DNA of 58,731 nt from UBA5738 sp964470995 (GCA_964470995.1 CAYYEP010000007.1:1-58731), one strand, 5' to 3'; positions 8,983-17,734 are shown, counted from the stretch's first letter. Numbers and translations are program-made. Notes: a model not told the origin generated them from the letters alone.

Positions 8983-10185
8983 ATGTGGAAACCGGTTAAA
9001 CCCAAAAACAGGAATCTGAAAATTTTTGCCGCCGCGTCATTTTTAAACGATCTGGGTTCCGATATGATCTCGCCGGTTTGGCCGCTTTTTGTAACTTCCT
9101 TTACGGGTGCGAATATGCAGATATTGGGTTTTATCGACGGGCTGGGGGAGGCGGTTGTTTCGATGTCGCAGGCGGTTTCCGGTTATTGGTCCGACAAGAT
9201 CCGCAAGCGAAAAGCTTTTGTTTGGGTCGGATATCTTTGCGCCGGCGCTTCGCGCCTCGGCTATTCTTTATCGTCTGTTTGGCTTTGGCTGGTTCCGTTC
9301 AGAGTGCTGGATCGTGCCGGCAAGATGCGCGGCGCGCCTCGCGACGCAATGATTGCCGAGGGCGTCGATGATGACCGCCGGGGACGCAGTTTTGGTATCT
9401 TGCGGACCTTCGATAATCTGGGCGCGGTTTGCGGGATAATTCTTTCCATTTGGCTGATTGAAAAGATCGGCTATGTTAAGATGTTCGCTCTCGCGGCTTT
9501 GCCGTCGCTGGCAGGTGCCGCTATCATTTACCATTATATCAATGAAAAGTCCGATGGTGCCCGCAATATCTACAAAGGTTTTTGTTTTGAAGATATTGAT
9601 AACAATATGGCTCTCTATCTGGCGCTTTCGGCGGTCTTCTCCTTGGGCGCTTTTTCCTATTCTTTCCTGCTGGTGTTTGCCAATAATACCGGATTTGCCG
9701 CCTACCAGATACCCTTGCTTTATCTTTTGTTCACCTTGACCGCCTCGCTTTTCTCGTTGCCGTTCGGCCGCCTTTCTGATCGGCTTAAAAGCCGTAAGGG
9801 AGTCTTGATGATATCTTTTTTGCTTTGGATAGCGGTTTGCCTGGGATTTATTTCGCTCAAGTCTCCCTGGGCGATTACGGCAATTTTTTTTGTGTATGGC
9901 CTGCACCGGGCCGCAATCGACACTATGCATGCGGCATTTATTTCCGAGCTGGCGCCTCCCCAATACCGAGCCAGCAGTTTGGGGTTTTTCCAGATGATTA
10001 CCGGCTTATGTGCCTTGCCCGCCTCATTGGGGGCTGGCTATGTGTGGGATCACTGGGGGGCGGTAACTCCGTTTTACGTATCAGCCGCGCTTGCGGTTTT
10101 AGCGGCTTTGATGCTTGTGTTTGTCAAGGAAAAAAAGATTTCCAAACCTCTCGAAATGAAAAGCGACGAGGTGCTGAAACCTTAG
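8983..10185 (+). CDS. Major facilitator superfamily transporter
   Basis: 400 residues with about twelve hydrophobic helices. It has the MFS loop 2-3 signature (GYWSDKIRKRKAFVWVGY, about residues 67-85) and its repeat in the second half (GRLSDRLKSRKGVLM, near 262). Another MFS-like stretch is RAGKMRGAPRDAMIAE near 110. This subgroup is often annotated as drug or unknown-substrate efflux. Nothing here fixes the substrate. It stands alone between two terminators. Confidence 0.88.
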   Translation: MWKPVKPKNRNLKIFAAASFLNDLGSDMISPVWPLFVTSFTGANMQILGFIDGLGEAVVSMSQAVSGYWSDKIRKRKAFVWVGYLCAGASRLGYSLSSVWLWLVPFRVLDRAGKMRGAPRDAMIAEGVDDDRRGRSFGILRTFDNLGAVCGIILSIWLIEKIGYVKMFALAALPSLAGAAIIYHYINEKSDGARNIYKGFCFEDIDNNMALYLALSAVFSLGAFSYSFLLVFANNTGFAAYQIPLLYLLFTLTASLFSLPFGRLSDRLKSRKGVLMISFLLWIAVCLGFISLKSPWAITAIFFVYGLHRAAIDTMHAAFISELAPPQYRASSLGFFQMITGLCALPASLGAGYVWDHWGAVTPFYVSAALAVLAALMLVFVKEKKISKPLEMKSDEVLKP

Positions 10186-10191
10186 CCTAAA

Positions 10192-10220
10192 ACAAAAAAG
10201 AGCCGGCGGCTCTTTTTTGT
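10192..10220. terminator. Bidirectional terminator between MFS gene and efp
   Basis: Near-perfect inverted repeat ACAAAAAAGAGCC / GGCTCTTTTTTGT, with T runs on both strands. It serves the convergent MFS (+) and efp (-) genes. Confidence 0.9.
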
Positions 10221-10267
10221 TTCAATTTTTGGCGATTCGGCGTATCGTGATTCGGGCTTCTTGTATT

Positions 10268-10828
10268 TTAAATCCGTTTGGTATATTCGCCCGTTTCGGT
10301 GTTGACCTCGATAATATCGCCGGCCTCAACGAACAGCGGAACTTGAACGATTGCGCCTGTTTCCATGACCGCGGCTTTGGTGCCCGACTGGGCGCGATTT
10401 CCTTTTACGCCCGGTGCCGCCTCTTTTACCTTAAGCTGCAATTTTATCGGTAGGGTAACGCTGATCACCTGGTCCTCATAAACCACGCCTTCAAGGATGG
10501 TGTTGGGTACCAGAAATTTTGCGCCCATGCCAATCTTTTCCTCAGTCATTTCGAACCGCTTTGAAGGGTTGTTTTCGAGGCAGAAAATGAATTTGCCGCG
10601 GTTAGCGTAAATAAACTTCACGCTCGCTCGCTCGCTTTCGGTTTCCTCAAACGAATCGCCTTTGTGGAAAGTGCGATCCAATATCTTGCCGGTAATAAGA
10701 TTTTTAACCTTTGTGCGGATCACCGTCGCGTCCTGCGCCTTAATGATCTGCTGGAATTCCAGCACTTCATGCGGCTGGCCGTCCAATATAAATTGCACCC
10801 CTTTTCGCAAATCAAAATAATTCAACAT
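10268..10828 (-). CDS. efp: Translation elongation factor P
   Basis: 186 residues, the usual length, with KOW-like N-domain and two OB domains. The C-terminal signature (GDIIEVNTETGEYTKRI) is intact. EF-P rescues ribosomes stalled at polyproline. In the domain-I loop the usual PGKG tip is replaced: EFQQIIKAQDATVIRTK aligns without gaps to canonical EFQHVKPGKGAAFVRTK. Q falls at the position of the modified tip lysine. EpmA/EpmB-type lysylation at that site therefore looks impossible. Dispersed repeat copy 2 lies in its upstream region. Confidence 0.95.
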   Translation of the reverse strand: MLNYFDLRKGVQFILDGQPHEVLEFQQIIKAQDATVIRTKVKNLITGKILDRTFHKGDSFEETESERASVKFIYANRGKFIFCLENNPSKRFEMTEEKIGMGAKFLVPNTILEGVVYEDQVISVTLPIKLQLKVKEAAPGVKGNRAQSGTKAAVMETGAIVQVPLFVEAGDIIEVNTETGEYTKRI

Positions 10829-10911
10829 TTTCTTGAAAAGATTTAGGATTTAGGATTTAAAATTTAGGGATAGATTCGTAAACCATAAATCTTAAATCGT
10901 AAATCAAAACC

Positions 10912-11056
10912 TTTATTTATCTGCCAGAATACCCCGCCGTCTTTGCCGCGGGGATGAATGGCTGCCCGTAGCATCGCGGAGGCTGAAAACTTACTTTTCC
11001 TAGCGCGCAGCGTAAGCGGAGTTAAAGGAATACCTCGGGGCTCTGCCCGGGACAGT
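10912..11056 (+). repeat. Dispersed intergenic repeat, copy 2
   Basis: Near full-length copy of the element at 4680, with the same order of landmarks (TTATTTATCTGCC, GGATGAATGGCTGC, GCGGAGGCT, CGCGCAGCGTAAG, CTCGGGGCTCTGCCCGG). It sits between the start of efp and the end of the helix-hairpin-helix gene. Confidence 0.85.
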
Positions 11057-11112
11057 TAGTTCTTGGTTTGACTGAAAAATAATACTACAAAATTTCATTT
11101 TTTGCAATATGT

Positions 11113-11784
11113 TCAATCAATAACGCGCCATTCTATCTTTTCCTCCTTATCGGCATATTCCAGCCATTCTCCGGCTTGAGTAACTACAAACCATTTTTTG
11201 CGCGTTTCCGACCATATCATCGGATCATTACGGTAAAAAGGTTTTTTAACTATTTCTTTAGGTTTAAGCGTGTCTAATTCCAGCCACTTTTTAAAAACCG
11301 TTTCGATCGTATAATCAAGCTTGCGCGAATTAGCCCAATCCGCCACTTTTTTAATTGCCTCTTTGGCGGCTACGATCGATCCGGCAAGCTCCAAAAGCTG
11401 TTTGGCTGGTTTGGTATAGCGCGAATACACAATATCTCGCTTGCGGGCATTGCGCTTCAGCTCTTCCAGTTCGACGCCTTTGGTCTCGAAAAAAAAAGTC
11501 ACCAATTGCTGCAGCGCGGTTTTTTCCTTCAATTCTTCCAGCCTTTTAATTTTTTTGTTCCTGATGTATTCCTTGATCTTTTCGATGTTTTTTTCGCCGA
11601 TACCGGGAATTTTAAAATCCTTTTTTATCTTAAGCCCGCGATAAACGTCTGCCGCGTTTGGTTCATAGTTATCCAAAATATCAGCCGCTTTAAGATATGC
11701 TTTGATGCGGAATTTTTCGCCGCCTTGAATATCCAGCAGGCGGGCGATCTCCCGGAATTTTTCGGCAATTTCGGTGTTGTCCAT
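11113..11784 (-). CDS. Helix-hairpin-helix protein related to the DNA polymerase beta N-terminal domain
   Basis: 223 residues. Residues 1-75 (MDNTEIAEKFREIARLLDIQGGEKFRIKAYLKAADIL ... KIPGIGEKNIEKIKEYI) match the helix-hairpin-helix 8-kDa-like domain of family X polymerases and PolX. No polymerase or PHP nuclease domain follows. The C-terminal 140 residues are basic and unrecognised. It probably binds DNA or RNA. A PadR regulator ends 1 bp upstream, so the two are likely cotranscribed. Confidence 0.7.
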   Translation of the reverse strand: MDNTEIAEKFREIARLLDIQGGEKFRIKAYLKAADILDNYEPNAADVYRGLKIKKDFKIPGIGEKNIEKIKEYIRNKKIKRLEELKEKTALQQLVTFFFETKGVELEELKRNARKRDIVYSRYTKPAKQLLELAGSIVAAKEAIKKVADWANSRKLDYTIETVFKKWLELDTLKPKEIVKKPFYRNDPMIWSETRKKWFVVTQAGEWLEYADKEEKIEWRVID

Positions 11785-11785
11785 A

Positions 11786-12100
11786 TCAAGAGATGGTTTT
11801 TATCGTTTTCTTTAGGAAAAGCCGCGCGTCTTCAAGCTCTTTTTTCCCCTTTTCGGTAATTTCATAAATGCGCCGCCGCTCCTGGAGCCGGCTTGACACG
11901 AAGCCGCCCGCTTCCAGTCGATAAAAAACCCGGTAAGGAGTGATCTTACCCGGACGGAAGCCGAATTTCTGTTCGATCAAGGCCGGGATTTCCCAGCCAT
12001 AGAGCGGCTGTTTTTCCAAAATAGCCAGTATATAAACCCACAAATTTTCACTGGTATTCGATTTTAGCAGACGTTCAACCGGGCGCATAATTGTTTGCAA
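11786..12100 (-). CDS. PadR-family transcriptional regulator
   Basis: 104-residue winged-helix protein. LWVYILAILEKQPLYGWEIPALIEQKFGFRPGKITPYRVFYRLEAGGFV matches the PadR core helix-turn-helix. A short C-terminal helix would form the dimer. The start could also be Met5 at 12088. It is transcribed divergently from the inositol phosphate synthase gene. The 156-bp space between them holds a promoter overlapped by a perfect dyad, so control of that gene by PadR is plausible. PadR effector unknown. Confidence 0.82.
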   Translation of the reverse strand: MQTIMRPVERLLKSNTSENLWVYILAILEKQPLYGWEIPALIEQKFGFRPGKITPYRVFYRLEAGGFVSSRLQERRRIYEITEKGKKELEDARLFLKKTIKTIS

Positions 12101-12178
12101 ATAATAGATAATTATGTGTTTTAACTCTGTGTCGCTAAAAAATCACTAACCCCGCGTTTTTATATGGACCGAGCATAT

Positions 12179-12206
12179 TTGACATACTATTTTACAGTGG
12201 TAAAAT
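12179..12206 (+). promoter_or_regulatory. Sigma-70 promoter with overlapping dyad operator
   Basis: TTGACA (12179-12184), a 16-bp spacer and TAAAAT (12201-12206). The perfect dyad ATTTTAC-AGTG-GTAAAAT (12189-12206) covers spacer and -10 box. It lies between the divergent PadR gene and the inositol phosphate synthase gene, so a repressor operator is likely. Binding by this PadR protein is inferred. Confidence 0.7.
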
Positions 12207-12256
12207 ACTTATAACCTGTAAAACAATAAGTCTAAAATCATAATAACACAAACGAT

Positions 12257-13375
12257 ATGGCAGATACACTCCCGAGAAAAAAAATACGCTTGGCGATTGC
12301 CGGGATCGGCAATTGCTGCTCCAGTCTGGTGCAGGGGATAACCTATTATAAATACATCGGCGCCGACGACGAACCGGTTCCGGGATTGATGCATAACGTG
12401 ATTGGGGAATACGCGCCCCGCGACATTGAAATTGTCGCGGCTTTCGATATTGATAGCCGCAAAGTAGGCCTGGATGTAGCGAAAGCAATTTTTGAAAAAC
12501 CCAATTGTACCAAGGTTTTTTGCAAAGACGTTGGCGATACGGGAATAAAGGTTCAAATGGGGCCGGTCTTGGACGGCGTCGCCGATCATATGAATGATTA
12601 TCCGGAAGATCAAACTTTTAAAGTTGCCGGCGAAAAACCGGTCGATGTGGCCGCCGAATTAAAAAAAGCGAAAGCCGATGTTTTAGTAAGCTATATGCCG
12701 GTCGGTTCCCAGAAGGCGGCCGAATATTACGCGCAGGCCGCTCTGGACGCCGATTGCGGATTCGTTAATTGTATGCCGATATTTATCGTCTCCGATAAGG
12801 CGTGGGGTGAAAAATTCAAACAAAAGAACATTCCCTGCATCGGCGACGATATTAAGTCGCAGATCGGCGCCACGATCGTTCACCGCGCTTTAACCAAGCT
12901 TTTCTCGAACCGGGGGGTGGTCGTTGACCGTTCCTACCAGCTCAACTTCGGCGGGAATACCGACTTTTTGAACATGCTGTCGCGCGAGCGCCTTAAATCA
13001 AAGAAAATTTCCAAGACCGAAAGCGTTGAATCGCAGCTAAACAAGCGTCTAAGCTACGATAATCTGCATATCGGGCCGTCTGACTGGGTGCCCTTTTTGA
13101 AAGATAATAAAATTTGTTTCATCCGCATGGAGGGCCGCAAATTCGGTGACGTTCCCGTGGAAATTGAACTGCGTCTTTCGGTCGAGGATTCCCCCAACTC
13201 TGCCGGCGTGGTCATCGATGCCCTCCGTATGGTTAAATTAGCCAAGGATCGGGGGATTGGCGGCCCGCTCACCAGTCCTTCAAGTTTTTTTATGAAGCAT
13301 CCGCCGTTGCAATACACCGACGCGCAGGCGTTTGAGATGGTTAATGAATTTATTGAAGGTAAGCGCGAACGCTAA
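12257..13375 (+). CDS. ino1: Inositol-3-phosphate synthase
   Basis: NAD-dependent conversion of glucose-6-phosphate to inositol-3-phosphate. 372 residues, close to the short actinobacterial and archaeal forms. The Rossmann-type start KIRLAIAGIGNCCSSLVQGI is at residues 10-29. Further family stretches are VSYMPVGS, CIGDDIKSQIGAT and LNFGGNTDF. The gene for a CDP-alcohol phosphatidyltransferase follows after 68 bp. The pair suggests phosphatidylinositol-type lipid synthesis. A promoter with a dyad lies upstream. Confidence 0.93.
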   Translation: MADTLPRKKIRLAIAGIGNCCSSLVQGITYYKYIGADDEPVPGLMHNVIGEYAPRDIEIVAAFDIDSRKVGLDVAKAIFEKPNCTKVFCKDVGDTGIKVQMGPVLDGVADHMNDYPEDQTFKVAGEKPVDVAAELKKAKADVLVSYMPVGSQKAAEYYAQAALDADCGFVNCMPIFIVSDKAWGEKFKQKNIPCIGDDIKSQIGATIVHRALTKLFSNRGVVVDRSYQLNFGGNTDFLNMLSRERLKSKKISKTESVESQLNKRLSYDNLHIGPSDWVPFLKDNKICFIRMEGRKFGDVPVEIELRLSVEDSPNSAGVVIDALRMVKLAKDRGIGGPLTSPSSFFMKHPPLQYTDAQAFEMVNEFIEGKRER

Positions 13376-13388
13376 TACCGATTTTTAG

Positions 13389-13422
13389 AGGTCGCGCTTC
13401 GGCGATCGCCGAAGCGCGACCT
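13389..13422. repeat. Perfect 34-bp palindrome
   Basis: Two 17-bp arms with no loop: AGGTCGCGCTTCGGCGA and its exact complement. It lies between ino1 and the phosphatidyltransferase gene. It could act as a terminator without a T run, a cruciform or a protein-binding site. Confidence 0.8.
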
Positions 13423-13443
13423 AGATAACCCGCATCTAATTAA

Positions 13444-13977
13444 ATGATTGACCAACACCGAAACTGGTTCAAAGGTTTGGAAGCCATAACCGCGAACGTG
13501 TTCGCGGTTATGCCGTTAACGCCCAATAATTATACCTCGCTATCCATTTTTGCGGCCCTTGTTATGCTTTACTTTATGGCCGCCGCGGAATGGATATTGG
13601 CGCTGGCGTTCTTTGTTGTGTCGGCCGGCCTGGATTTCGTTGATGGCGCGGTTGCCCGCCGCAAAAACCTTTCAACCAATAGGGGCGCTTACTGGGACAC
13701 GATTGCCGACCGCTACGTGGAGGCAATCTTTCTCTTTGGGCTAACGCTTGCCAGCTTGCCGGATTTCTATCTGTCTGCAAATACCTGGATATTTATTCTG
13801 TTGGTAGGTGCTATGATGATTACCTACGCCAAAGCCGCGGCCAAGGAAAAAGAACTGCGCAGCGCCGAGTTAAAGGGGGGACTGATGTCCCGGGGAGAAA
13901 GATTTATCTCATACTTCGTTGTGCTGGGGGCAATTATCTTGGGTAATTGCGGTTTGGCCGGAATAATCGTGGCAATT
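13444..13977 (+). CDS. CDP-alcohol phosphatidyltransferase, 3' end lost in assembly gap
   Basis: Membrane enzyme that joins a CDP-lipid to an alcohol. The catalytic motif DxxDGxxARxxxxxxxxGxxxDxxxD is intact in FVDGAVARRKNL ... RGAYWDTIADR (about residues 60-85). Next to ino1, the likely substrate is inositol or inositol phosphate. 178 residues precede the N run; the usual length is about 200, so little is missing. Codons 15-23 lie in a near-perfect hairpin with 13-bp arms (13485-13512), unusual inside a coding region. Confidence 0.88.
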
Positions 13978-14077
13978 NNNNNNNNNNNNNNNNNNNNNNN
14001 NNNNNNNNNNNNNNNNNNNNNNNNNNNNNNNNNNNNNNNNNNNNNNNNNNNNNNNNNNNNNNNNNNNNNNNNNNNNN
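13978..14077. other. Scaffold gap of 100 N
   Basis: Exactly 100 undetermined bases, the conventional placeholder for a gap of unknown size. It truncates the genes on both sides. Their adjacency is therefore not proven. Confidence 0.99.
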
Positions 14078-14774
14078 TGCATCCCGATACCGGCATAAAA
14101 GGGTCTTCGCCGGCGCCCGTACATTCGGCCCAGCTTGAACAGCATACCCCCCCTAAGCAAAGTTTGGTTCCGACGCTCACATTTCCGCTCACGTTATTGA
14201 TCCAAAGCGGCCGCAGTGAATTCCATGAACCCCACTGGTCTCCCGAGTTGGTCAATAAAAAATACGTATTCGCGCCGTCATTGCGCAAAAAAGCTCCGTA
14301 ATTACCACCCACCATCCGCAACTGGCCGGCGCTTGAACCGGATAATATCGATTGCAATTCGCCGTCGGTAAGAATTCTTCCATCAACCTTTAGATTACTG
14401 GTCCCGCCGCTGTTCATCAGCCAAAGGTTTCCCGGAACCTCAATTAAGGGAGTCTTGCCGGATGGCGTATTTTGGAAGTCAAGATGAAAGTGGGCAGTGT
14501 TGTCGGACCCAGTAAGAGGATTATATACATCGTTTATGGCTGGATGTATATGCAATTGTGCCCATGACGGCGCCCCAATTATTAATCCGCCCTCTTTTGT
14601 TTGAGTGGCACTTCCTGTGTTTAACGGTGCTTTAACATTATCATTCGGCGGGTTATCGTTCGGTTCTGTCCAAGCAAGAATTGTCAGGCAAAGAGTTGCC
14701 GATATCAATGTTACGCCAATCGATAATGGAATGATTTTATATGCAAACCCGGTCTTAGTGAAATATTTTTTCAT
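14078..14774 (-). CDS. Exported PilV/tail-fibre-like protein, C-terminus lost in gap
   Basis: Signal-anchor helix at the N-terminus (IIPLSIGVTLISATLCLTILAW), then a secreted part. The stretches GLIIGAPSWAQLHIHPAIND, ILTDGELQSILSG and SGNVSVGTKLCLGGVCCSSWAEC recall shufflon-type PilV pilus-tip adhesins and phage tail-fibre proteins, where such segments are followed by variable tips. The start at Met11 of the longer frame (14774) is preferred because MKKYF is a normal signal start. The missing C-terminus would decide the family. Confidence 0.6.
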
Positions 14775-14818
14775 ATATTTTAAAATCCATATTTTTAAAA
14801 TCATTTTAAATTGATTAA

Positions 14819-14951
14819 TTATTTATCTGCCGGAATAACCCGCCGGCTTTGCCGGCTGCCTGTCGCGTCGCGGAAGCTATAAACAAATTTTTCCTAACGC
14901 GCAGCGGAAGCGGAGCGGAAGGAAAAGTTCGGGGCTCTGCCCCCGGGTAGT
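14819..14951 (+). repeat. Dispersed intergenic repeat, copy 3
   Basis: Third full-length copy of the 4680 element. A short internal deletion removes the GGATGAATGG segment. The TTTATCTGCC start, the TTCCTAACGCGCAGCG block and the CTCTGCCCCCGGG end are kept. Confidence 0.8.
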
Positions 14952-14960
14952 TTATTATTG

Positions 14961-15497
14961 TTAATTTTGCGGCTGGTCTTCGAGTATTTCAAAAAAATTG
15001 ATCTTTCTTGCCGTGAATTCATTGTTATCGTTAATTTGCCCGTCGCTTTCGATAATTGCGATATCGCCGATTTTTATATCTGATATTTCCGCCGGAACCG
15101 CAGTTTGATCGGTGGCGCCTTTCTGTTTATTTATGGTTGTTTTTTTATCAATGTTTGCAATATAATTATAGTCATCATTATCCGGATCCATACTTATAGC
15201 TATAGCTTTTTCATCAACTCTGATTACTTCCCCGCTGACCGCCACGGAATCATCGGGAGAAATGATCTTTTCGATTGGGCCTTCGCCAGCTGCGATCCCG
15301 CTCGCGGCGCCGCGTTCGCCGCTAACGCTGTCATTTGAAATAGCAACTTGGTTTCCCGGTGTCTGGTCGATTTTTTGCTCAAGCTGTGCTATTCTTTCGT
15401 TTAAATGCGATAGATAGCCCAGAACCGCGGCGGCCAATAATAAAATTGCCAACAATGGTAAAATTGATGATATTCCCTTGGTATTTTGATAGCTCAT
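14961..15497 (-). CDS. Membrane-anchored protein of unknown function
   Basis: 178 residues. One N-terminal membrane helix (SILPLLAILLLAAAVLGYL, about 11-29) is followed by a short coiled coil (LNERIAQLEQKID). A small beta-rich extracytoplasmic domain (about 75-165) contains AVSGEVIRVDEKAIAISM and IKIGDIAIIES. The domain looks OB-like. I do not recognise the family. Confidence 0.7.
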   Translation of the reverse strand: MSYQNTKGISSILPLLAILLLAAAVLGYLSHLNERIAQLEQKIDQTPGNQVAISNDSVSGERGAASGIAAGEGPIEKIISPDDSVAVSGEVIRVDEKAIAISMDPDNDDYNYIANIDKKTTINKQKGATDQTAVPAEISDIKIGDIAIIESDGQINDNNEFTARKINFFEILEDQPQN

Positions 15498-15564
15498 ATT
15501 TTTTGATATCTTTTACTTTATTATAATATTATCTTAGCCGGACCGCTATTTTTTTGAGCAATCA

Positions 15565-16095
15565 TTAATAAATTTTTTCCGCGCGAAATCGGTAAATCAC
15601 CAGCTTTTCCCGCCGAGGATCAATCCCGGCTTTTTGGCAGGCGATTGCGAGTTGCTGCTCCACGGTGGTGATCCCTTCGAGCCCGGGAAGCAACAGGCCG
15701 CTTTTCCTTTTACCGGCGCCGGCCGCAATTATCCCGAATACTTTCGGATCAAGATCTTTAATCGACGTTATTTGTTCGGGCTCTTGAAGTATATATATCT
15801 CGTAATTTAATTTTGCCAGTTCTTCGGTTGCCACCGGTAAAAAACGGGGGTCATTCACTGCCGCATCGATAGCATTATGAACCACTTCCAAGGCGATATT
15901 TTCTTGCGCTGGCGCGTACGTGCCAATGCATCCCCGCAGTTCGCCGTTCTTGGTGATCGTCACAAAAACTCCGGCTTGTCTTTCTGAAAATTCCGCCGGT
16001 GCACCTTTGGGGAAGATCATCTTTCCCTCGGTAACGTATATTTCAACCGCGGTTTTTGCGAGTTCGGCTAAGGGATGCATAATTTTAGTATACAT
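15565..16095 (-). CDS. amrA: AMMECR1-family protein (AmmeMemoRadiSam protein A)
   Basis: 176 residues with the family's hallmark LRGCIGTY (about 54-61) and a preceding AGVFVTITKNGE strand. AMMECR1 proteins occur with Memo-like proteins and a radical SAM enzyme, the set named AmmeMemoRadiSam. The partners here are at 19476 and 20117, separated by tsaC, the GAF-ANTAR gene and glnA. The molecular activity of the trio is not firmly known. Confidence 0.9.
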   Translation of the reverse strand: MYTKIMHPLAELAKTAVEIYVTEGKMIFPKGAPAEFSERQAGVFVTITKNGELRGCIGTYAPAQENIALEVVHNAIDAAVNDPRFLPVATEELAKLNYEIYILQEPEQITSIKDLDPKVFGIIAAGAGKRKSGLLLPGLEGITTVEQQLAIACQKAGIDPRREKLVIYRFRAEKIY

Positions 16096-16124
16096 ATATT
16101 ATATGAAATTATGCCATTTTTGAA

Positions 16125-16161
16125 AGACAAAAAAACAAGCCTATCGGCCGTTTTTTTGTCT
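16125..16161. terminator. Terminator after glnA
   Basis: AGACAAAAAAAC / GTTTTTTTGTCT arms enclose a GGCC-containing loop. The T run on the minus strand fits termination of glnA, whose stop codon lies 17 bp before it. Confidence 0.8.
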
Positions 16162-16177
16162 GCACACCGTTTGGTTC

Positions 16178-17608
16178 TTAAATATTGTAATATAAGTCAA
16201 ATTCCGCCGGTGTCGGCCGGGTGCGCACATAATCATATTCGGCGGATATTTTGTATCCTATCCACGCCGTAATAGTTTCCTTATTAAACACCCCTCCCGC
16301 CAAAAGATAATTGTGATCATTTTCCAGGGCCTTTAAACTATCCTGCAGTGAATCGGGAACCTGCAAAATCGAACCGCTATCCTTATATATATTGCCGTTG
16401 GCGGGAATGCCCGGGTCGATTTTGTTTGTGATGCCGTCAAGGCCGGCGCAAAGCATCCCCGCGAATGCCAGGTAGGGATTGCACGATGCGTCCGCGGGCC
16501 GGAATTCGATGCGTTTTGAAGCCGCCGCATTCGAATACATCGGGATTCGGATCGCCGCCGAGCGATTGCGCGCCGAGTAGGCCAGGTTGGTGGGCGCTTC
16601 AAAACCCGGAACCAGCCGCTTATAAGAATTGGTTGTCGGCGCGCACAACGCCATTAGCGACCGGCCGTGTTTGAGAAGGCCGCCGATGAACCACAATGCC
16701 GTCTGGCTCAATCCGGCGTACCCTTTTTCGTCCGCAAACAATGCTGTCGATCCTTTCCAAAGGGAGATATGCGTATGCATTCCCGAACCATTATCGGAAA
16801 AAAGCGGCTTGGGCATGAAGGTCGCGGTTTTTCCGTGCTCACGGGCCACGTTTTTAATCGCGTATTTAAACGTCATAATTTTGTCGGCCTGTGACAATAG
16901 CGAGTCATATTTGATATCGATTTCAGCTTGGCCCGCGGTGGCCACTTCATGATGCTCTTTTTCAACTTCAATTCCTAAGCGTTTCAATTCGGCCACCATT
17001 GCGCGGCGCACATCCGCGGTCTGGTCGGCTGGCGCCATGGGAAAATATCCTTCCTTGTTGCGGATCTTGTATCCCGAACCATCATCTTCGCCGTTTTCGC
17101 CCCAGTTGGCTTCTAGTGATTCGATGCGGTAAAAGGCGCGATTTTGGTCGCCACCAAATTCCACCCGGTCGAAAATAAAGAATTCCGCTTCCGGACCGTA
17201 ATAAGCCGTATCGGCAATCCCGCTTTTCTTTAAAAATTCTTCGGCTCTTTGTGCTACCGCACGGCTGTCATTTATAAACCGGCTCTTCAATTCCTTCGAT
17301 TCGAAGTCATTAGTAAAGGCGGGAGGCTCGTAAACATCGCAAATAAGGCTGCCCGACGGTTCCTTGCCGAATATGTCGATCACAAAAGTTTTTGGGTCGG
17401 GAACCAGCACCATATCGCTATCATCAATTTCCTTGAACCCGCGGATTGATGAGCCGTCAAAACCCACGCCGTCGGCAAAAATTTTCTCGTCGAACTGATC
17501 CAGCGGAATTGTAAAATGTTGCCACGCGCCTGGCAGATCGCAAAATTTAAGATCAATATTTTTTGCCCCGGCTTTTTCGCACAGCGAAATGATTTCTTTG
17601 GAATTCAT
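16178..17608 (-). CDS. glnA: Glutamine synthetase, type I
   Basis: Makes glutamine from glutamate, ammonia and ATP. From the preferred ATG at 17608 it is 476 residues, normal for GSI. Visible features are the Asp50-loop equivalent GSSIRGF, the metal-ligand stretch EAEFFIFD, the ATP stretch HHEVATAGQAEIDIKY, the HTHISLWK strand and the NSYKRLVPGFEAP loop. A longer frame from a GTG at 17689 runs back through the hairpin leader and is rejected. No adenylylation-loop motif is clear. The leader and the neighbouring GAF-ANTAR gene suggest control by antitermination. Confidence 0.95.
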   Translation of the reverse strand: MNSKEIISLCEKAGAKNIDLKFCDLPGAWQHFTIPLDQFDEKIFADGVGFDGSSIRGFKEIDDSDMVLVPDPKTFVIDIFGKEPSGSLICDVYEPPAFTNDFESKELKSRFINDSRAVAQRAEEFLKKSGIADTAYYGPEAEFFIFDRVEFGGDQNRAFYRIESLEANWGENGEDDGSGYKIRNKEGYFPMAPADQTADVRRAMVAELKRLGIEVEKEHHEVATAGQAEIDIKYDSLLSQADKIMTFKYAIKNVAREHGKTATFMPKPLFSDNGSGMHTHISLWKGSTALFADEKGYAGLSQTALWFIGGLLKHGRSLMALCAPTTNSYKRLVPGFEAPTNLAYSARNRSAAIRIPMYSNAAASKRIEFRPADASCNPYLAFAGMLCAGLDGITNKIDPGIPANGNIYKDSGSILQVPDSLQDSLKALENDHNYLLAGGVFNKETITAWIGYKISAEYDYVRTRPTPAEFDLYYNI

Positions 17609-17640
17609 TTTTTTATGGATTAGGTATCTTTTTACCAAAC

Positions 17641-17700
17641 AAAAATCCCCGAATTTGGTTCGGAGACGCCGTCGTCTTTGATTGGGCACGTCATTGTGCC
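17641..17700 (-). promoter_or_regulatory. Candidate ANTAR antitermination element in glnA leader
   Basis: In minus-strand order: hairpin P1 GGCAC-AATGAC-GTGCC (17700-17685), whose hexaloop has A at position 1 and G at 4. Then P2 AGACG-ACGG-CGTCT (17677-17664), then a terminator CTCCGAA-CCAAA-TTCGGGG followed by ATTTTT (17665-17641). P2 and the terminator share two bases. Known ANTAR targets have two such hairpins, the second overlapping a terminator. P1 fits the published loop rule. P2 fits only as a tetraloop, or as a hexaloop without A at position 1. Confidence 0.65.
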
Positions 17701-17734
17701 TATGCTCGAAATATATCGGATATAACCCCTTTCG

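Noticed and set aside
17609..17689. N-terminal extension of glnA from GTG 17689
   Set aside because: It would translate the leader hairpins into a basic tail not found in glutamine synthetases; ATG 17608 gives the normal start.
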